From: Blautia parvula
Lineage (GTDB): Bacteria; Bacillota; Clostridia; Lachnospirales; Lachnospiraceae
Direction of reading: 5' to 3'
Assembly: GCF_020215665.1 (NCBI RefSeq)
Contig: NZ_CP084061.1
Span: 806,001 to 870,000 of the forward strand
DNA length: 64,000 nucleotides
Positions 22,832 through 31,527 of the stretch are shown here, in pieces. How positions within the stretch are numbered: position 1 is the first letter of the stretch; each line of letters begins with the position of its first letter. The position numbers and the translations under genes were made by a program. The notes beneath the pieces were generated by a model that did no database searches, was not told the DNA's origin, and saw nothing but the letters and a program-made list of their open reading frames with translations.

Positions 22832-25306
22832 TTATTCACTTTTGATCTCCTCCACCAGTTTCATCTGCCTGCTTTTGACGATGGGCACAACTGAGCCCAG
22901 CAGTGTGATTACAATTCCCATTGCTGCGGAAAAAAAGAAAGTGACGGCATTTAGTCTGGGAACCATTGAGATTTTGGGTCCGGCTACCAAAAAGATGGTT
23001 TGTATTTCAAGATAAGAGACAAAGACAGCTATGGCAGCACCGATCAGCCCGGAAGAAAAGCCTTCTGTCAGTGTCATTTTTATATTCTGGCGGCTGCTTA
23101 ACCCTACAGATTTATACATGGCAGTAATTCGCCGCTTTTGGATATAGTTGATCAGCAGATTATTGATGATACCTACGGCGGCCAGCAGTAAAATAAAATA
23201 AGTCATGCTGTGCATGGGCTGTAAGAAGGTGCCCACAGTGGAAAGGGCGTCGGTGTTGAATTCCTCCACCGTACGGCTCCAGTTTGCCGTTTCACCAAAC
23301 AGACTGCGGATCTGTACCATGACTGCATCCGGGTCAGCGGCAGTGTAGGCGAGAAAGTCATATGCCTGAGCTCCAAAATCCGAAACTGCGCAGGCAGAGG
23401 GAATGACTGCCTCCGCATCGGTAGCCCTTGATTTGAAACTGCCGATCACCAGATAATGATACCGGTTCGTGCCGTTTGACAGAACAAGGGTATCTCCCTT
23501 TGAAAATCCGGTCTGCTTCATACAGTCTTCGCTGAGAAGGATGACGCGTTCAGACCCAAAAGCAGCGGCAGCCCGGGACTGCTCTGTATTTTTCGTATAA
23601 TGGATGGCAAGCATGGAGCTGTACAGGTCCAGGTCATCCGCCGCCTCTACACGTCCCAGGGCGATACCTTCTGCCTGCAGCCGGTTATCCAGGATATGGA
23701 GCGGGAGCACTTTTTCAACCCCATCCATCCCTTTTACCTGTTCTACAAATGCCGGTTCCATATGCCCGTCAGCAAATCCCTGAAGTTCGGCGCCCCTGAA
23801 TACATCGCTGACGTAAGTGGTTACAAAATCCCCCACAACGGATATGGCAATCACAGCGGAAATGCTGATGAACAGAAGTGTGATATTTTGTATCACATTT
23901 TTATTGCCGCGCATATTGCGGGCAGCCAGTTTCCCTTCGTTTCCCAGAATGATTCCGTAAATACGCTCCAAAACCACGGCAGTCCGATCTGTGAGCAGGG
24001 GTACAAGGATAATGGCAGCCGCGATCAGTCCCAGAAGGGATATGCCTCCCATGAGGTACAGCATATCTCCGGAGACAGTCCTTGGAAGGATGACAGAGAA
24101 CAGGAATAACAGGATGCCGGCCGCGGCAGTCAGGCGTCCGGATATCTGCTTTTCCTCCGTAATACCCAGAACCACTTCTTTTACAGGCAGGCGGCTTGTC
24201 CGGTGTATGGGCAGCCACGCAGATAAAAGAGAGGCGCTTACAGCCACAGCAAATGAGAAAATAACGCTGAAAGGGGTGATGACAGCCGGAATCTCAATGC
24301 CTTGTGAGAGGGAGCAGCTCATGCCCTGCAGAATGCATTTCAGGACCAGTATCCCTGTCGGAATGCCGAGCAGTCCGCCGATACATCCGTACAGGCTGCT
24401 TTCCAGCATGAGAATGCCTGTGAGGGTTTTTTTGGCTGCCCCGATGCTGCGGAAGGTTCCGATTATGGGGAGCCGTTCCAGGGTTATCACTTTGTAGCTG
24501 CTGTAAATGATGAATATACTCATGGTCAGCGAGAAAAAGCTGATGAGGAAAAAGGGCATGGACTTTTGCCGTGCATCGGCGGTTACCTGGTCTTCGCTGA
24601 ACGTTTCGGTTATCCGGTATGTTTCAGCCGGCAGGGCTGTTTCCAGATCTTTTTTCAAAGTCTCTGCGGAAACTCCCTGGGAGGGCTTAATGAGAATCTC
24701 GCTGTATCCGTCTGTATAACCCAGGAGGCTGTGCAGAAAGGAGAGGGGAAGCAGCGCGGTGGCCCCTCTTGTATGCCGCAGGAAGAAGGTGTCATAGGCG
24801 GCAATCTCAGCTACATCCAGTTTTATGGATTCCCCGTTTATCTGCAGGGTTATGGCATCTCCTTTTTGAATGCCGTATTTTGAGGTGAATCGGTCCGGCA
24901 GAATGATTCGGCTGCCGGAGAAATCCGAGATATCTTTCCCGTCAGCGAGCCGCGGGGGATTGATCTTTTTAAGTTCTGAAAGCTCGGCGGCTGCCAGGTC
25001 AATGGTCTCGTAATAACCGTTTTCGTGGTACAGAGCACTGCCCTTTAGTATACCGGCTTTCGCGTCAATGGACAAAAGATCGGGAATCTCATCGGTATGG
25101 ATGAGACCTTCTTTTGCGGACACGGAAACCGCCGCGCTTCCCGCCATTCCCCGTGCCATTTTTTGCTGGGCACTTTCATAGGAAGCGCCAATGGAGAAGG
25201 AGACAAACAGCAGAGTGGACGACAGGAGTATGGACAGGATCATAACGCCTGTCCTCATCTTTTTTTCTTTCACATTTGTCAGAATGTATTTTATAATAAT
25301 CTTCAA
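22832..25306 (-). CDS. FtsX-like ABC transporter permease, 824 aa
   Basis: Two FtsX repeats. TM1 near residues 18-36 is followed by a large extracellular domain, then a three-TM cluster near 250-360, further TMs near 390-440, a second extracytoplasmic domain (about 490-690) and the C-terminal TM cluster. Translation starts at a TTG whose bases overlap the stop of a 33-codon ORF (TTGA), so the two are coupled. Its size and architecture match MacB/BceB-related permeases. The upstream kinase/regulator pair and its direct repeats suggest induction by the drug or peptide it handles. Confidence 0.9.
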   Translation of the reverse strand: MKIIIKYILTNVKEKKMRTGVMILSILLSSTLLFVSFSIGASYESAQQKMARGMAGSAAVSVSAKEGLIHTDEIPDLLSIDAKAGILKGSALYHENGYYETIDLAAAELSELKKINPPRLADGKDISDFSGSRIILPDRFTSKYGIQKGDAITLQINGESIKLDVAEIAAYDTFFLRHTRGATALLPLSFLHSLLGYTDGYSEILIKPSQGVSAETLKKDLETALPAETYRITETFSEDQVTADARQKSMPFFLISFFSLTMSIFIIYSSYKVITLERLPIIGTFRSIGAAKKTLTGILMLESSLYGCIGGLLGIPTGILVLKCILQGMSCSLSQGIEIPAVITPFSVIFSFAVAVSASLLSAWLPIHRTSRLPVKEVVLGITEEKQISGRLTAAAGILLFLFSVILPRTVSGDMLYLMGGISLLGLIAAAIILVPLLTDRTAVVLERIYGIILGNEGKLAARNMRGNKNVIQNITLLFISISAVIAISVVGDFVTTYVSDVFRGAELQGFADGHMEPAFVEQVKGMDGVEKVLPLHILDNRLQAEGIALGRVEAADDLDLYSSMLAIHYTKNTEQSRAAAAFGSERVILLSEDCMKQTGFSKGDTLVLSNGTNRYHYLVIGSFKSRATDAEAVIPSACAVSDFGAQAYDFLAYTAADPDAVMVQIRSLFGETANWSRTVEEFNTDALSTVGTFLQPMHSMTYFILLLAAVGIINNLLINYIQKRRITAMYKSVGLSSRQNIKMTLTEGFSSGLIGAAIAVFVSYLEIQTIFLVAGPKISMVPRLNAVTFFFSAAMGIVITLLGSVVPIVKSRQMKLVEEIKSE

Positions 25307-25404
25307 GATACACCTACTTTCTGCCGGAGGAATCCTTTGATTCCTTCAGGGCGTTTAGAATTGTTGTATGTAGTTTCCAGATGCATACGGCGGTCTTTTT
25401 CCAT
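25303..25404 (-). CDS. Small ORF (33 aa) coupled to the FtsX permease
   Basis: A short ORF starting MEKDRRMHLETT and ending in LRQKVGVS, basic overall and without a membrane segment. Evidence for translation is a strong GGGAGGTGAG site upstream of its ATG and a stop codon that overlaps the TTG start of the permease. It is the first ORF after the regulated promoter. It may be a leader that feeds ribosomes to the weak TTG start, or a small accessory protein. I do not recognise a family. Confidence 0.6.
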   Translation of the reverse strand: MEKDRRMHLETTYNNSKRPEGIKGFLRQKVGVS

Positions 25405-25435
25405 TTCACTTTCTCACCTCCCGGTATTAAAGAAA

Positions 25436-25478
25436 AAGGCTGACAGTTATCATAGATACATGATAAACTGTCAACCTT
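25436..25478 (-). terminator. Terminator of the regulator/kinase operon
   Basis: AAGGTTGACAGTTTATCAT and ATGATAACTGTCAGCCTT form a long stem (one G-T pair, one bulged T, 6-nt loop) followed by TTTTTCTTT in the leftward direction. It ends the response regulator/kinase transcript and also contains the next promoter. Confidence 0.75.
25446..25474 (-). promoter_or_regulatory. Promoter of the ABC operon, embedded in the upstream terminator
   Basis: On the reverse strand TTGACA (25474-25469) is followed after 17 bp by GATAAC (25451-25446), 4/6 to consensus. Both boxes lie in the arms of the palindrome at 25436-25478. Confidence 0.6.
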
Positions 25479-25512
25479 AACGGGAGTTGCAGATAACCTT
25501 AATTAACCTTAA
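25473..25512 (-). repeat. Three direct repeats TTAAGGTT, probable response-regulator sites
   Basis: The forward strand has AACCTTAA at 25473, 25495 and 25505. Spacings of 22 and 10 bp are two turns and one turn of the helix, the layout used by OmpR-family regulators, and the last copy abuts the -35 box. The repeats begin at the stop codon of the kinase gene. Confidence 0.55.
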
Positions 25513-26921
25513 TGCAGAGGAAATGCGATCGTAAATACAGTTCCCGTGCCGGGAGAACTGGAGACGGAAATCCTTCCGCCGTGGAGTTCCACAATATCTT
25601 TTGCTATGGCAAGACCAAGCCCGGTTCCTTCTCTTTTCTGTTCTGTGGAGGTTCCACGGTAATACCGCCGGAAGATCTGTTTCGTTTCCGCGGCGGTCAT
25701 CCCTTTTCCGTTGTCACTTACGGTTATCTGCAGGGTGGAATCGGGGACAGAGACGGAAATGGCAGCTTCCGTATCCGATGTTCCGTGGGCAAAAGCATTG
25801 AGAATCAGGTTTTGGAATGCTCTTGTGAAAAGTGTCCGGTCAAAGGAATAGGGAATCGTCTCTGCGGCAGCTTCAAAGCGGATCGTGCGCTGTTCATATT
25901 CCGGGGAGTTGAGAAGATCGATCACCAGTTCTTTTAAAAAGCGCACAATATTTTCTTCCCGGGGGTCCATGGGAACCATATTGTTTGTCAGCTGATAAGT
26001 GAGCTTCAGGTCATTGATCAGTGTTTCCATGTAGGCGGAGTTTTTCAATATGATGTCTGCATACTGCCTGCACTGTTCTTGGTTTATACTGCCGGAGTCC
26101 AGAAGCAGTTCCGCGTAACCTTTTATCGGTGAGAGGGGTGTTTTCAAATCATGGGTGATATTGGCGATCCATTCCTCCCTCATCCGGTCCGTTTCAGCCT
26201 GCAGGCGGTCGCTTTCCCTGATTTCTTGGTCCATCTGGTTCAGACTGTCATAAATCTCGAAAAAAGTTCCCTTTCCCTGAACGGGAAGATAGCTGCGCGC
26301 AGCGATCTCCCGGATGGAGTCAGTGAGCTGCTTCACGGCCTCAGCGGTCCGAAAGCCGTAGAGCATGCCGGATATAGAGAGGACGAGAAAGAGTATGGCT
26401 GTCACCGGCAGGATCACAGCCTTACCGGCAGTAAAATGCTCTCCGTTCAAATACATGGTGACTTTGGAAACTTTCACAGGAAAGAAAAGGATGTAACTGT
26501 ATTCTCTGTCCTTAAGTGACAGGGTTTTTATAACTGCTGTAAGGCTGCTGCTTTTGAGCCTGCCTGTTTTGGAGATGGAAAGCAGGCTTGCAGCAGAGTA
26601 GGATTGCTCAGCCTGACTCGGTTTTTGATAATGAAAAAGCTCAAAACCGGTGGAGTCGAGAATCTGAATGCCGATTTCATTTTCCCGAAGAAGTTCCAAG
26701 CCGTTTTGCTTAACCCCGGGGCCATCCTCTTTAAAAATGATCTGCTCCTGGAAGCTGTCGGAAAACTTCACGGGCCAGTCACTCCGCACAAAGGTACCGT
26801 CGGGTTTTCGTAAGGTGATAAGCCAGCAGATGAGCGCTGCCGCTGCAAGAAGGGTTCCCAGCAGAGACAGGAAAAAAATGAGATACATATGAAACATGGT
26901 GCGGCATCCTGATTTTTTCAT
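25509..26921 (-). CDS. Sensor histidine kinase
   Basis: 470 aa. Two membrane segments (about residues 10-34 and 167-190) enclose a roughly 130-residue extracytoplasmic sensor. A linker leads to the H-box ITHDLKTPLSPIKGYAELL, N-box LNAFAHG, G1 DNGKGM and G2 GTGLGLAIAK, an intact kinase. Its ATG follows directly after the stop of the response regulator. The larger sensor loop differs from the tiny loop of true BceS kinases, so it probably detects its ligand itself. Confidence 0.92.
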   Translation of the reverse strand: MKKSGCRTMFHMYLIFFLSLLGTLLAAAALICWLITLRKPDGTFVRSDWPVKFSDSFQEQIIFKEDGPGVKQNGLELLRENEIGIQILDSTGFELFHYQKPSQAEQSYSAASLLSISKTGRLKSSSLTAVIKTLSLKDREYSYILFFPVKVSKVTMYLNGEHFTAGKAVILPVTAILFLVLSISGMLYGFRTAEAVKQLTDSIREIAARSYLPVQGKGTFFEIYDSLNQMDQEIRESDRLQAETDRMREEWIANITHDLKTPLSPIKGYAELLLDSGSINQEQCRQYADIILKNSAYMETLINDLKLTYQLTNNMVPMDPREENIVRFLKELVIDLLNSPEYEQRTIRFEAAAETIPYSFDRTLFTRAFQNLILNAFAHGTSDTEAAISVSVPDSTLQITVSDNGKGMTAAETKQIFRRYYRGTSTEQKREGTGLGLAIAKDIVELHGGRISVSSSPGTGTVFTIAFPLH

Positions 26922-27623
26922 CTAATCAGTCCTTTTCCTGAGCTTGTATCCCAGGCCTTTCACTGTGATCAGTTGTCTGGGTCTGGAAGGGGCATCCTCT
27001 ATTTTTTCCCGCAGATGGCGGATGTGTACCATAATGGTATTGTCACAGATGCTGCTGTACTCCCCCCATACCTGTTCATAGAGACGCTCTTTGCTGATGA
27101 TTTTATCCGTATTTTCCATAAAATAGGCGAGGAGAAGAAATTCCCTTCCTGTCAAGGGGAGCTCCGCACCGGATTTGTATGCCCGTCCGCTCTCCCTGTC
27201 AATGGTAAGAGGACCCGCACTCAGAACAGCGGTGCTGCAGGAGAGACCGGCCGCATATTTCTGCCGGCGCAGCTGAGCCTTGATTCGGAAAACCACTTCC
27301 CGGGGACTGAAGGGCTTGGTGATATAGTCATCACCGCCGCAGGAGAGCCCTAATATTTTATCAATTTCATCGTTCTTTGAGGAGAGGAACAGGATGGAAC
27401 AATAAGAGAATTCCCGGATCTTCCTGCAAACCTCCAGTCCGTCAAGGTCCGGAAGCATAATGTCCAGAATCATCACATCGGGCTGAAATTCCCGGCAGAC
27501 TGCCAGCGCATCCATTCCGGTACAGGCCTTCCGGATGTTTCGGAAACCGTCCTGTATCAACACCTCTTCCAGCAAATCAGCGATATCTTTTTCGTCATCT
27601 ACCAATAGGATCTTTTCGTCCAT
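26922..27623 (-). CDS. OmpR-family response regulator
   Basis: 233 aa. The receiver domain has the acidic pair in VDDEKD, the phosphorylated Asp in MILDIMLPDLDG and Lys in ITKPFSPRE. The C-terminal winged helix ends ITVKGLGYKLRK. The ATG at 27623 is preferred to the GTG at 27632 because that GTG is inside the AGGTGG ribosome site. It is predicted to act at the AACCTTAA repeats before the ABC operon. Confidence 0.93.
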   Translation of the reverse strand: MDEKILLVDDEKDIADLLEEVLIQDGFRNIRKACTGMDALAVCREFQPDVMILDIMLPDLDGLEVCRKIREFSYCSILFLSSKNDEIDKILGLSCGGDDYITKPFSPREVVFRIKAQLRRQKYAAGLSCSTAVLSAGPLTIDRESGRAYKSGAELPLTGREFLLLAYFMENTDKIISKERLYEQVWGEYSSICDNTIMVHIRHLREKIEDAPSRPRQLITVKGLGYKLRKRTD

Positions 27624-27673
27624 AATTTCCACCTGTTCTTTCTGCGTAGGGATTTGTGCTGCTGTTATGCAAT

Positions 27674-27702
27674 ATTATATTTCGTAAATGAAAAAGATAC
27701 AA
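27674..27702 (-). promoter_or_regulatory. Promoter of the response regulator/kinase operon
   Basis: Reverse-strand TTGTAT (27702-27697), 17-bp spacer and TATAAT (27679-27674), 50 bp before the ATG. Confidence 0.6.
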
Positions 27703-27825
27703 GACTAAAGATGCGCGGAATGCAAGACCTGTGGATCAAGCAGAAATTATGCCATAAATCAGGGTATCCGAAGCAGCACGTCTCACGGACTTTCCATGAT
27801 ATAAGTCCGTTTATATCGCGGTGGA

Positions 27826-28485
27826 ATGTCAGGAGAGACTGGATATGAGCTGTTTGGAGACAGCGCGGACGGTTCTGTCATCTGGCATGAGGTGGCAGAA
27901 GCAGGAAAAGAATTTGGTCTTCGCCAGCTGGGAATGCGCAGTCTGATGCTGAATCATCTGCAGGCGTATTTTCCGACTATCTGGGTAGATTTTATTCCGG
28001 CGGTTGTTCCTGGCGCAGAAGCACTCCATCGCTCTCCTGTGGACTTTGGCTGGGAACATCTGGTGGATAAAACCCGGGATTTTCCGGGTAAGGATGCTGT
28101 TTTAGAGGAAGCGGCTGATCCGAAAACAAAATGTGTGACCCTGGAATGGAATACAGAGGACTGTATAACTATCTTCACATCTCTTTTTGATGAAGACGAG
28201 GAACCTTTTGAACAGATGGGGCTGCCGGTAAATACCTCTGATTTTTCAAGTGCAATCCCTCAGTTTATTCCGGCATTTAATAAGAAACATGAAATGATAG
28301 GTCTTGTATCCAACCGGGGATACAGCTGCCAGTTCAGAAAGGTAATCTCCTTGGCAGACCTTGACATCCGTTATACTCAGGAAGGAACCGAAGTTTATGT
28401 ACTGTACGGTTCTGAGGGCTGCCGGCAGATGATGGTCCGCGCAGTAGTTACCCGCACACCGTACAAAAAGGATAATCGAAAATAA
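27826..28485 (+). pseudogene. GcvT-like aminomethyltransferase/demethylase, N-terminally truncated
   Basis: A 219-aa open frame starts MSGETGYELFGDS and runs through GLRQLGMRSLMLNHLQ, corresponding to the middle and C-terminal barrel of the GcvT/DmdA/LigM tetrahydrofolate-dependent family (usually 370-450 aa). The folate-binding first half is missing. Reading the frame upstream, codons for LYRGG precede the ATG and then a TAA stop occurs, and there is no ribosome site, so it looks like a broken gene remnant. It is flanked by two unrelated two-component/ABC modules, which may have displaced the 5' part. Confidence 0.7.
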
Positions 28486-28506
28486 AGAATGCAGGATGGG
28501 ACAGAA

Positions 28507-28531
28507 AGGCGGATGGTTTGCATCCGCCTTA
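28507..28531 (+). terminator. Hairpin after the GcvT-like remnant
   Basis: AGGCGGATG and CATCCGCCT form a 9-bp stem with a short loop. The following TATATGATTTG is T-rich but not a clean run, so termination is probable but not certain. Confidence 0.55.
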
Positions 28532-28893
28532 TATGATTTGTAAATGATCAGAGCCCCGTTACTTTTTCCGTCTTTTGCCAGCTTAAGAATCAGCTATGTA
28601 TCCATCTCAGAACGAATTCCCCAATCGTCATAACCAATAGAGTCTATGCACACTGTTACTGCACATGACTTAACCCGGCATGCCATGCTGGGTTTTTAGG
28701 GGCTTTTTGCTTTATATCTGCAGAACCATTTCTGCCGGAGCGCCTCATGAACTTGCAGGAGAAAAGCAGAGCATAAAGAAGCCCATAGTATTTCCTACCC
28801 CGTTTTGGTATAATAAATACACTTACATAAAACTAGTTCAGTTAGCTGAACAGTCAGATAATACCAATGAAATATGAAAGTGAGAGCAGAGAA
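28532..28893 (+). promoter_or_regulatory. Gap before the second two-component module: hairpin, -10 box, palindrome
   Basis: No intact gene. AACCCGGCAT (28672-28681) and ATGCTGGGTT (28685-28694) form a hairpin followed by TTTTTA, a further terminator. TATAAT at 28809-28814 is a good -10 without a clear -35. The palindrome GTTCAG-TTAG-CTGAAC (28836-28851) lies just downstream and could be an operator. A reverse-strand stretch around 28490-28670 is largely open but interrupted by a stop, possibly a decayed gene I cannot name. Confidence 0.5.
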
Positions 28894-29565
28894 ATGATAG
28901 ATCTGTATTACGCGGAAGATGACGAGACTGTTGCACAGGCGGTAAAAGAATATCTTGAGCAGGAAAACTTCCGGGTAACGGTTTTTTCCATGCTTGCGGG
29001 CATGAAACAGGCATTGAGAAGCAGGCAGCCGGACCTGGTCCTTTTAGACTGGAACATGCCGGATGGGCAGGGGAGCGAACTGTGCGGCTGGCTCCGCGCG
29101 AGATGGCCCTGGCTGCCTGTGATCTTCCTGACTGTCCGCGGCGATTCCCATGACGTGGTTGGCGGATTTCAAAAAGGTGCCGATGATTATGTTGTCAAAC
29201 CCTTTGAACTGGAGGTGCTGCACTCGCGTATCCTTGCTTTGCTGCGCCGTACAGGCCAGGTGAAAGTGAACTGTTATCATTGCGATTCCCTGACACTGGA
29301 TATGGATAAGATGTCTGTTTTCTGTGATGGCGAGGAACTTGTTTTAAGCCAGCCGGAATACCAGATTCTTCTTCTTTTGATGGAAAACAAAGGAAAGACC
29401 GTAACAAGGAAACAGCTTCTGGAAAAAGTATGGGACAGCAACGGTAATTATGTGAATGATAACACACTGACGGTGACCATAAAACGCTTACGGGCAAAAT
29501 TGCATCAGCCTGCATGTCTGAAAACCATAAGGAGTTTTGGCTACCGTATGGAGGATACGCTATGA
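28894..29565 (+). CDS. OmpR-family response regulator (second module)
   Basis: 223 aa. Receiver: AEDDET acidic pair, phospho-Asp in LVLLDWNMPDG, Lys in YVVKPFELEVL. The winged helix has LSQPEYQILLLLMENKGKTV and ends IRSFGYRME. The start at 28894 is chosen because the receiver strand begins there (MIDLYYAEDD) with GAGAGCAGAGAA upstream; an ATG at 28867 lacks a ribosome site. It overlaps its kinase by ATGA. Confidence 0.9.
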   Translation: MIDLYYAEDDETVAQAVKEYLEQENFRVTVFSMLAGMKQALRSRQPDLVLLDWNMPDGQGSELCGWLRARWPWLPVIFLTVRGDSHDVVGGFQKGADDYVVKPFELEVLHSRILALLRRTGQVKVNCYHCDSLTLDMDKMSVFCDGEELVLSQPEYQILLLLMENKGKTVTRKQLLEKVWDSNGNYVNDNTLTVTIKRLRAKLHQPACLKTIRSFGYRMEDTL

Positions 29566-30746
29566 CACAACAAAAGAAACAGATGCTGATGACCATACTC
29601 CCCATAGTGGTCTGCGCAGCAGGAATCCTGTTTTTGAACAATATGTGGCAGTGCCGGTATGAGAGGGATTCTTACAGGGGTATTTCAGCGCTTTGTCAGA
29701 CCATACTGGAAAATGACCCGGGAGCAGAAGAACTTTTACTTTCTTCTCTGAAAGAATATCAGTCACAGGAAGAGTGGAAAACCGGCAGAAATGTATTCCT
29801 GGAGCAGTTCGGATACACGGAGGAGGATTTTTCCGGCAGTAAAGGCTGCGGTGTATTATTTGCAGTCAATGCTGCTGTTTTAATATCGGCAGCATTTTTT
29901 CTGTCCTCCCGGTCTGCAAAAAAGCACATTGAGGTGAGGGTATCCGGGCTTACGAAATATCTGGAACAGGTTAATGCGGGAAAAACAGGGACCATTGTTC
30001 AAACTATAGAAGATGAATTTTCTCATCTGCAGGATGAAATTTATAAAACCGTCACCAGCTTGTATGTGACAAGAGAAAATGCATTAAAAGCAAAAGAACG
30101 TTTTGCGGATAATCTGGCCAACATTGCTCATCAGCTTAAAACACCGCTTACAGCGGCACTTCTATCCCTGCAGCTGATGGAGAAAACAGCTCCGAATACT
30201 TATACAAAACCTATCAAGAATCAGTTAGAGCGTCTGAACCGGCTGGAAGAATCCCTGCTGACTCTGTCTAAGATTGATTCCGGGGCACTGCTGCTGGAGC
30301 ATTCACCTGTGGATGTTTACACTGTACTGAATCTGGCTGTCGAAAATCTGGAAGAGCTGATGCGCAGGGAAAAGGTCATGGCAGACATTCCGGACAAAGG
30401 ATGCGTGGAATTTCAGGGGGATATGGAATGGACCATGGAGGCTTTGATGAATCTGATAAAAAACTGTGCGGAGCATTCTCCAGAGGAAGGCAGGATTCAC
30501 TGTGATTATTCCCAAAATCCACTTTATACGGAAATTTTAATCTGGGATGAGGGGCAGGGGTTTGCCCCGGAAGATATTCCCCATCTTTTTGAACGGTTTT
30601 ACCGGGGGAAGAGAGCCGTTAAGGGCGGAATCGGAATCGGGCTTGCGCTCGCCTGCTCTTTATTTGAACTGCAGGGCGGCACCCTTTCGGCCAGAAATCT
30701 GCCGGCAGGAGGCGCTTGTTTTGAAATCCGGTTTTACAGTCACTGA
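29562..30746 (+). CDS. Sensor histidine kinase (second module)
   Basis: 394 aa. Two TM helices (about 9-27 and 98-116) enclose a roughly 70-residue extracytoplasmic loop. The kinase core is intact: IAHQLKTPLTAALLS (H-box), NLIKNCAEHS (N-box), DEGQGFAPED and GIGIGLALACSLFELQ. It is cotranslated with the regulator through an ATGA overlap and lies upstream of the ABC genes at 30841-33741, to which it is probably functionally tied. Confidence 0.9.
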   Translation: MTQQKKQMLMTILPIVVCAAGILFLNNMWQCRYERDSYRGISALCQTILENDPGAEELLLSSLKEYQSQEEWKTGRNVFLEQFGYTEEDFSGSKGCGVLFAVNAAVLISAAFFLSSRSAKKHIEVRVSGLTKYLEQVNAGKTGTIVQTIEDEFSHLQDEIYKTVTSLYVTRENALKAKERFADNLANIAHQLKTPLTAALLSLQLMEKTAPNTYTKPIKNQLERLNRLEESLLTLSKIDSGALLLEHSPVDVYTVLNLAVENLEELMRREKVMADIPDKGCVEFQGDMEWTMEALMNLIKNCAEHSPEEGRIHCDYSQNPLYTEILIWDEGQGFAPEDIPHLFERFYRGKRAVKGGIGIGLALACSLFELQGGTLSARNLPAGGACFEIRFYSH

Positions 30747-30764
30747 GATGTCATCTTTCTTTGT

Positions 30765-30804
30765 TATAATATAGCTGCGGGGCAATACAACTGCTTTCCC
30801 GCAG
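30765..30804 (+). promoter_or_regulatory. -10 box and leader hairpin before the second ABC operon
   Basis: TATAAT at 30765-30770 without a consensus -35, followed by CTGCGGG (30775-30781) and CCCGCAG (30798-30804), a 7-bp stem in the leader. The weak -35 suggests that an activator, presumably the module's response regulator, is needed. Confidence 0.45.
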
Positions 30805-30840
30805 TTCGCAGACATATTTTACAGAAGGGAGAGATGAACT

Positions 30841-31521
30841 TTGGAAGTGTTAAATTGTATTGGAGTAAGGAAAATATACGGCAAAGGCAGCAGTCAGACA
30901 GCGGCTCTTAACGGGATTGATCTGTCAGTGGAAAAAGGAGAATTCGCAGCTATCGTGGGGGCCTCCGGTTCCGGAAAATCCACTCTGCTGCATATTCTTG
31001 GCAGTGTGGACCGGCCCACAGAAGGGAAGGTCATTGTGGAGGGAACGGATATCTCTTCCATGAATCCCACGCAGGCCGCCATTTTCCGGCGGAGAAAAGT
31101 GGGGCTGGTCTATCAGTTTTATAATCTGATTCCAACGCTTACGGTCGAAAAGAATATTCTTATGCCGCTTTTGCTGGATAAAAGAACTATGGACAGGGAG
31201 TATTTTAAACAGGTCATTACCTCACTGGGGATTCAGGACAAACTGGATGCCCTGCCCAGCCAGCTGTCCGGCGGGCAGCAGCAGAGAACGGCCATAGCGA
31301 GGGCGTTGATTTACCGTCCGGCTATCCTTTTAGCTGATGAACCAACCGGAAGTCTGGATCGGAAAAACTCCAGGGAGATTATTGATCTGCTGAAATTATC
31401 CAACCGGAATCTGGAACAGACGATTCTGTTGATTACCCATGATGAAAAAATAGCACTGGAAGCAGACCGTATCATTGCCATTGAAGATGGCCGCATTGTC
31501 AGCGACCGGAAGCGGGGGTAA
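30841..31521 (+). CDS. ABC transporter ATP-binding protein (second module)
   Basis: 226 aa, starting at a TTG set by AAGGGAGAG. Walker A GASGSGKST, Q-loop YQFYNLIPTL, signature LSGGQQQRTAIARAL, Walker B ILLADEPTGSLD and ITHDEKIA are all present. This is the BceA/SalX class that pairs with large FtsX-like permeases. The permease follows 6 bp after the stop. Confidence 0.93.
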   Translation: MEVLNCIGVRKIYGKGSSQTAALNGIDLSVEKGEFAAIVGASGSGKSTLLHILGSVDRPTEGKVIVEGTDISSMNPTQAAIFRRRKVGLVYQFYNLIPTLTVEKNILMPLLLDKRTMDREYFKQVITSLGIQDKLDALPSQLSGGQQQRTAIARALIYRPAILLADEPTGSLDRKNSREIIDLLKLSNRNLEQTILLITHDEKIALEADRIIAIEDGRIVSDRKRG

Positions 31522-31527
31522 AAGGTT

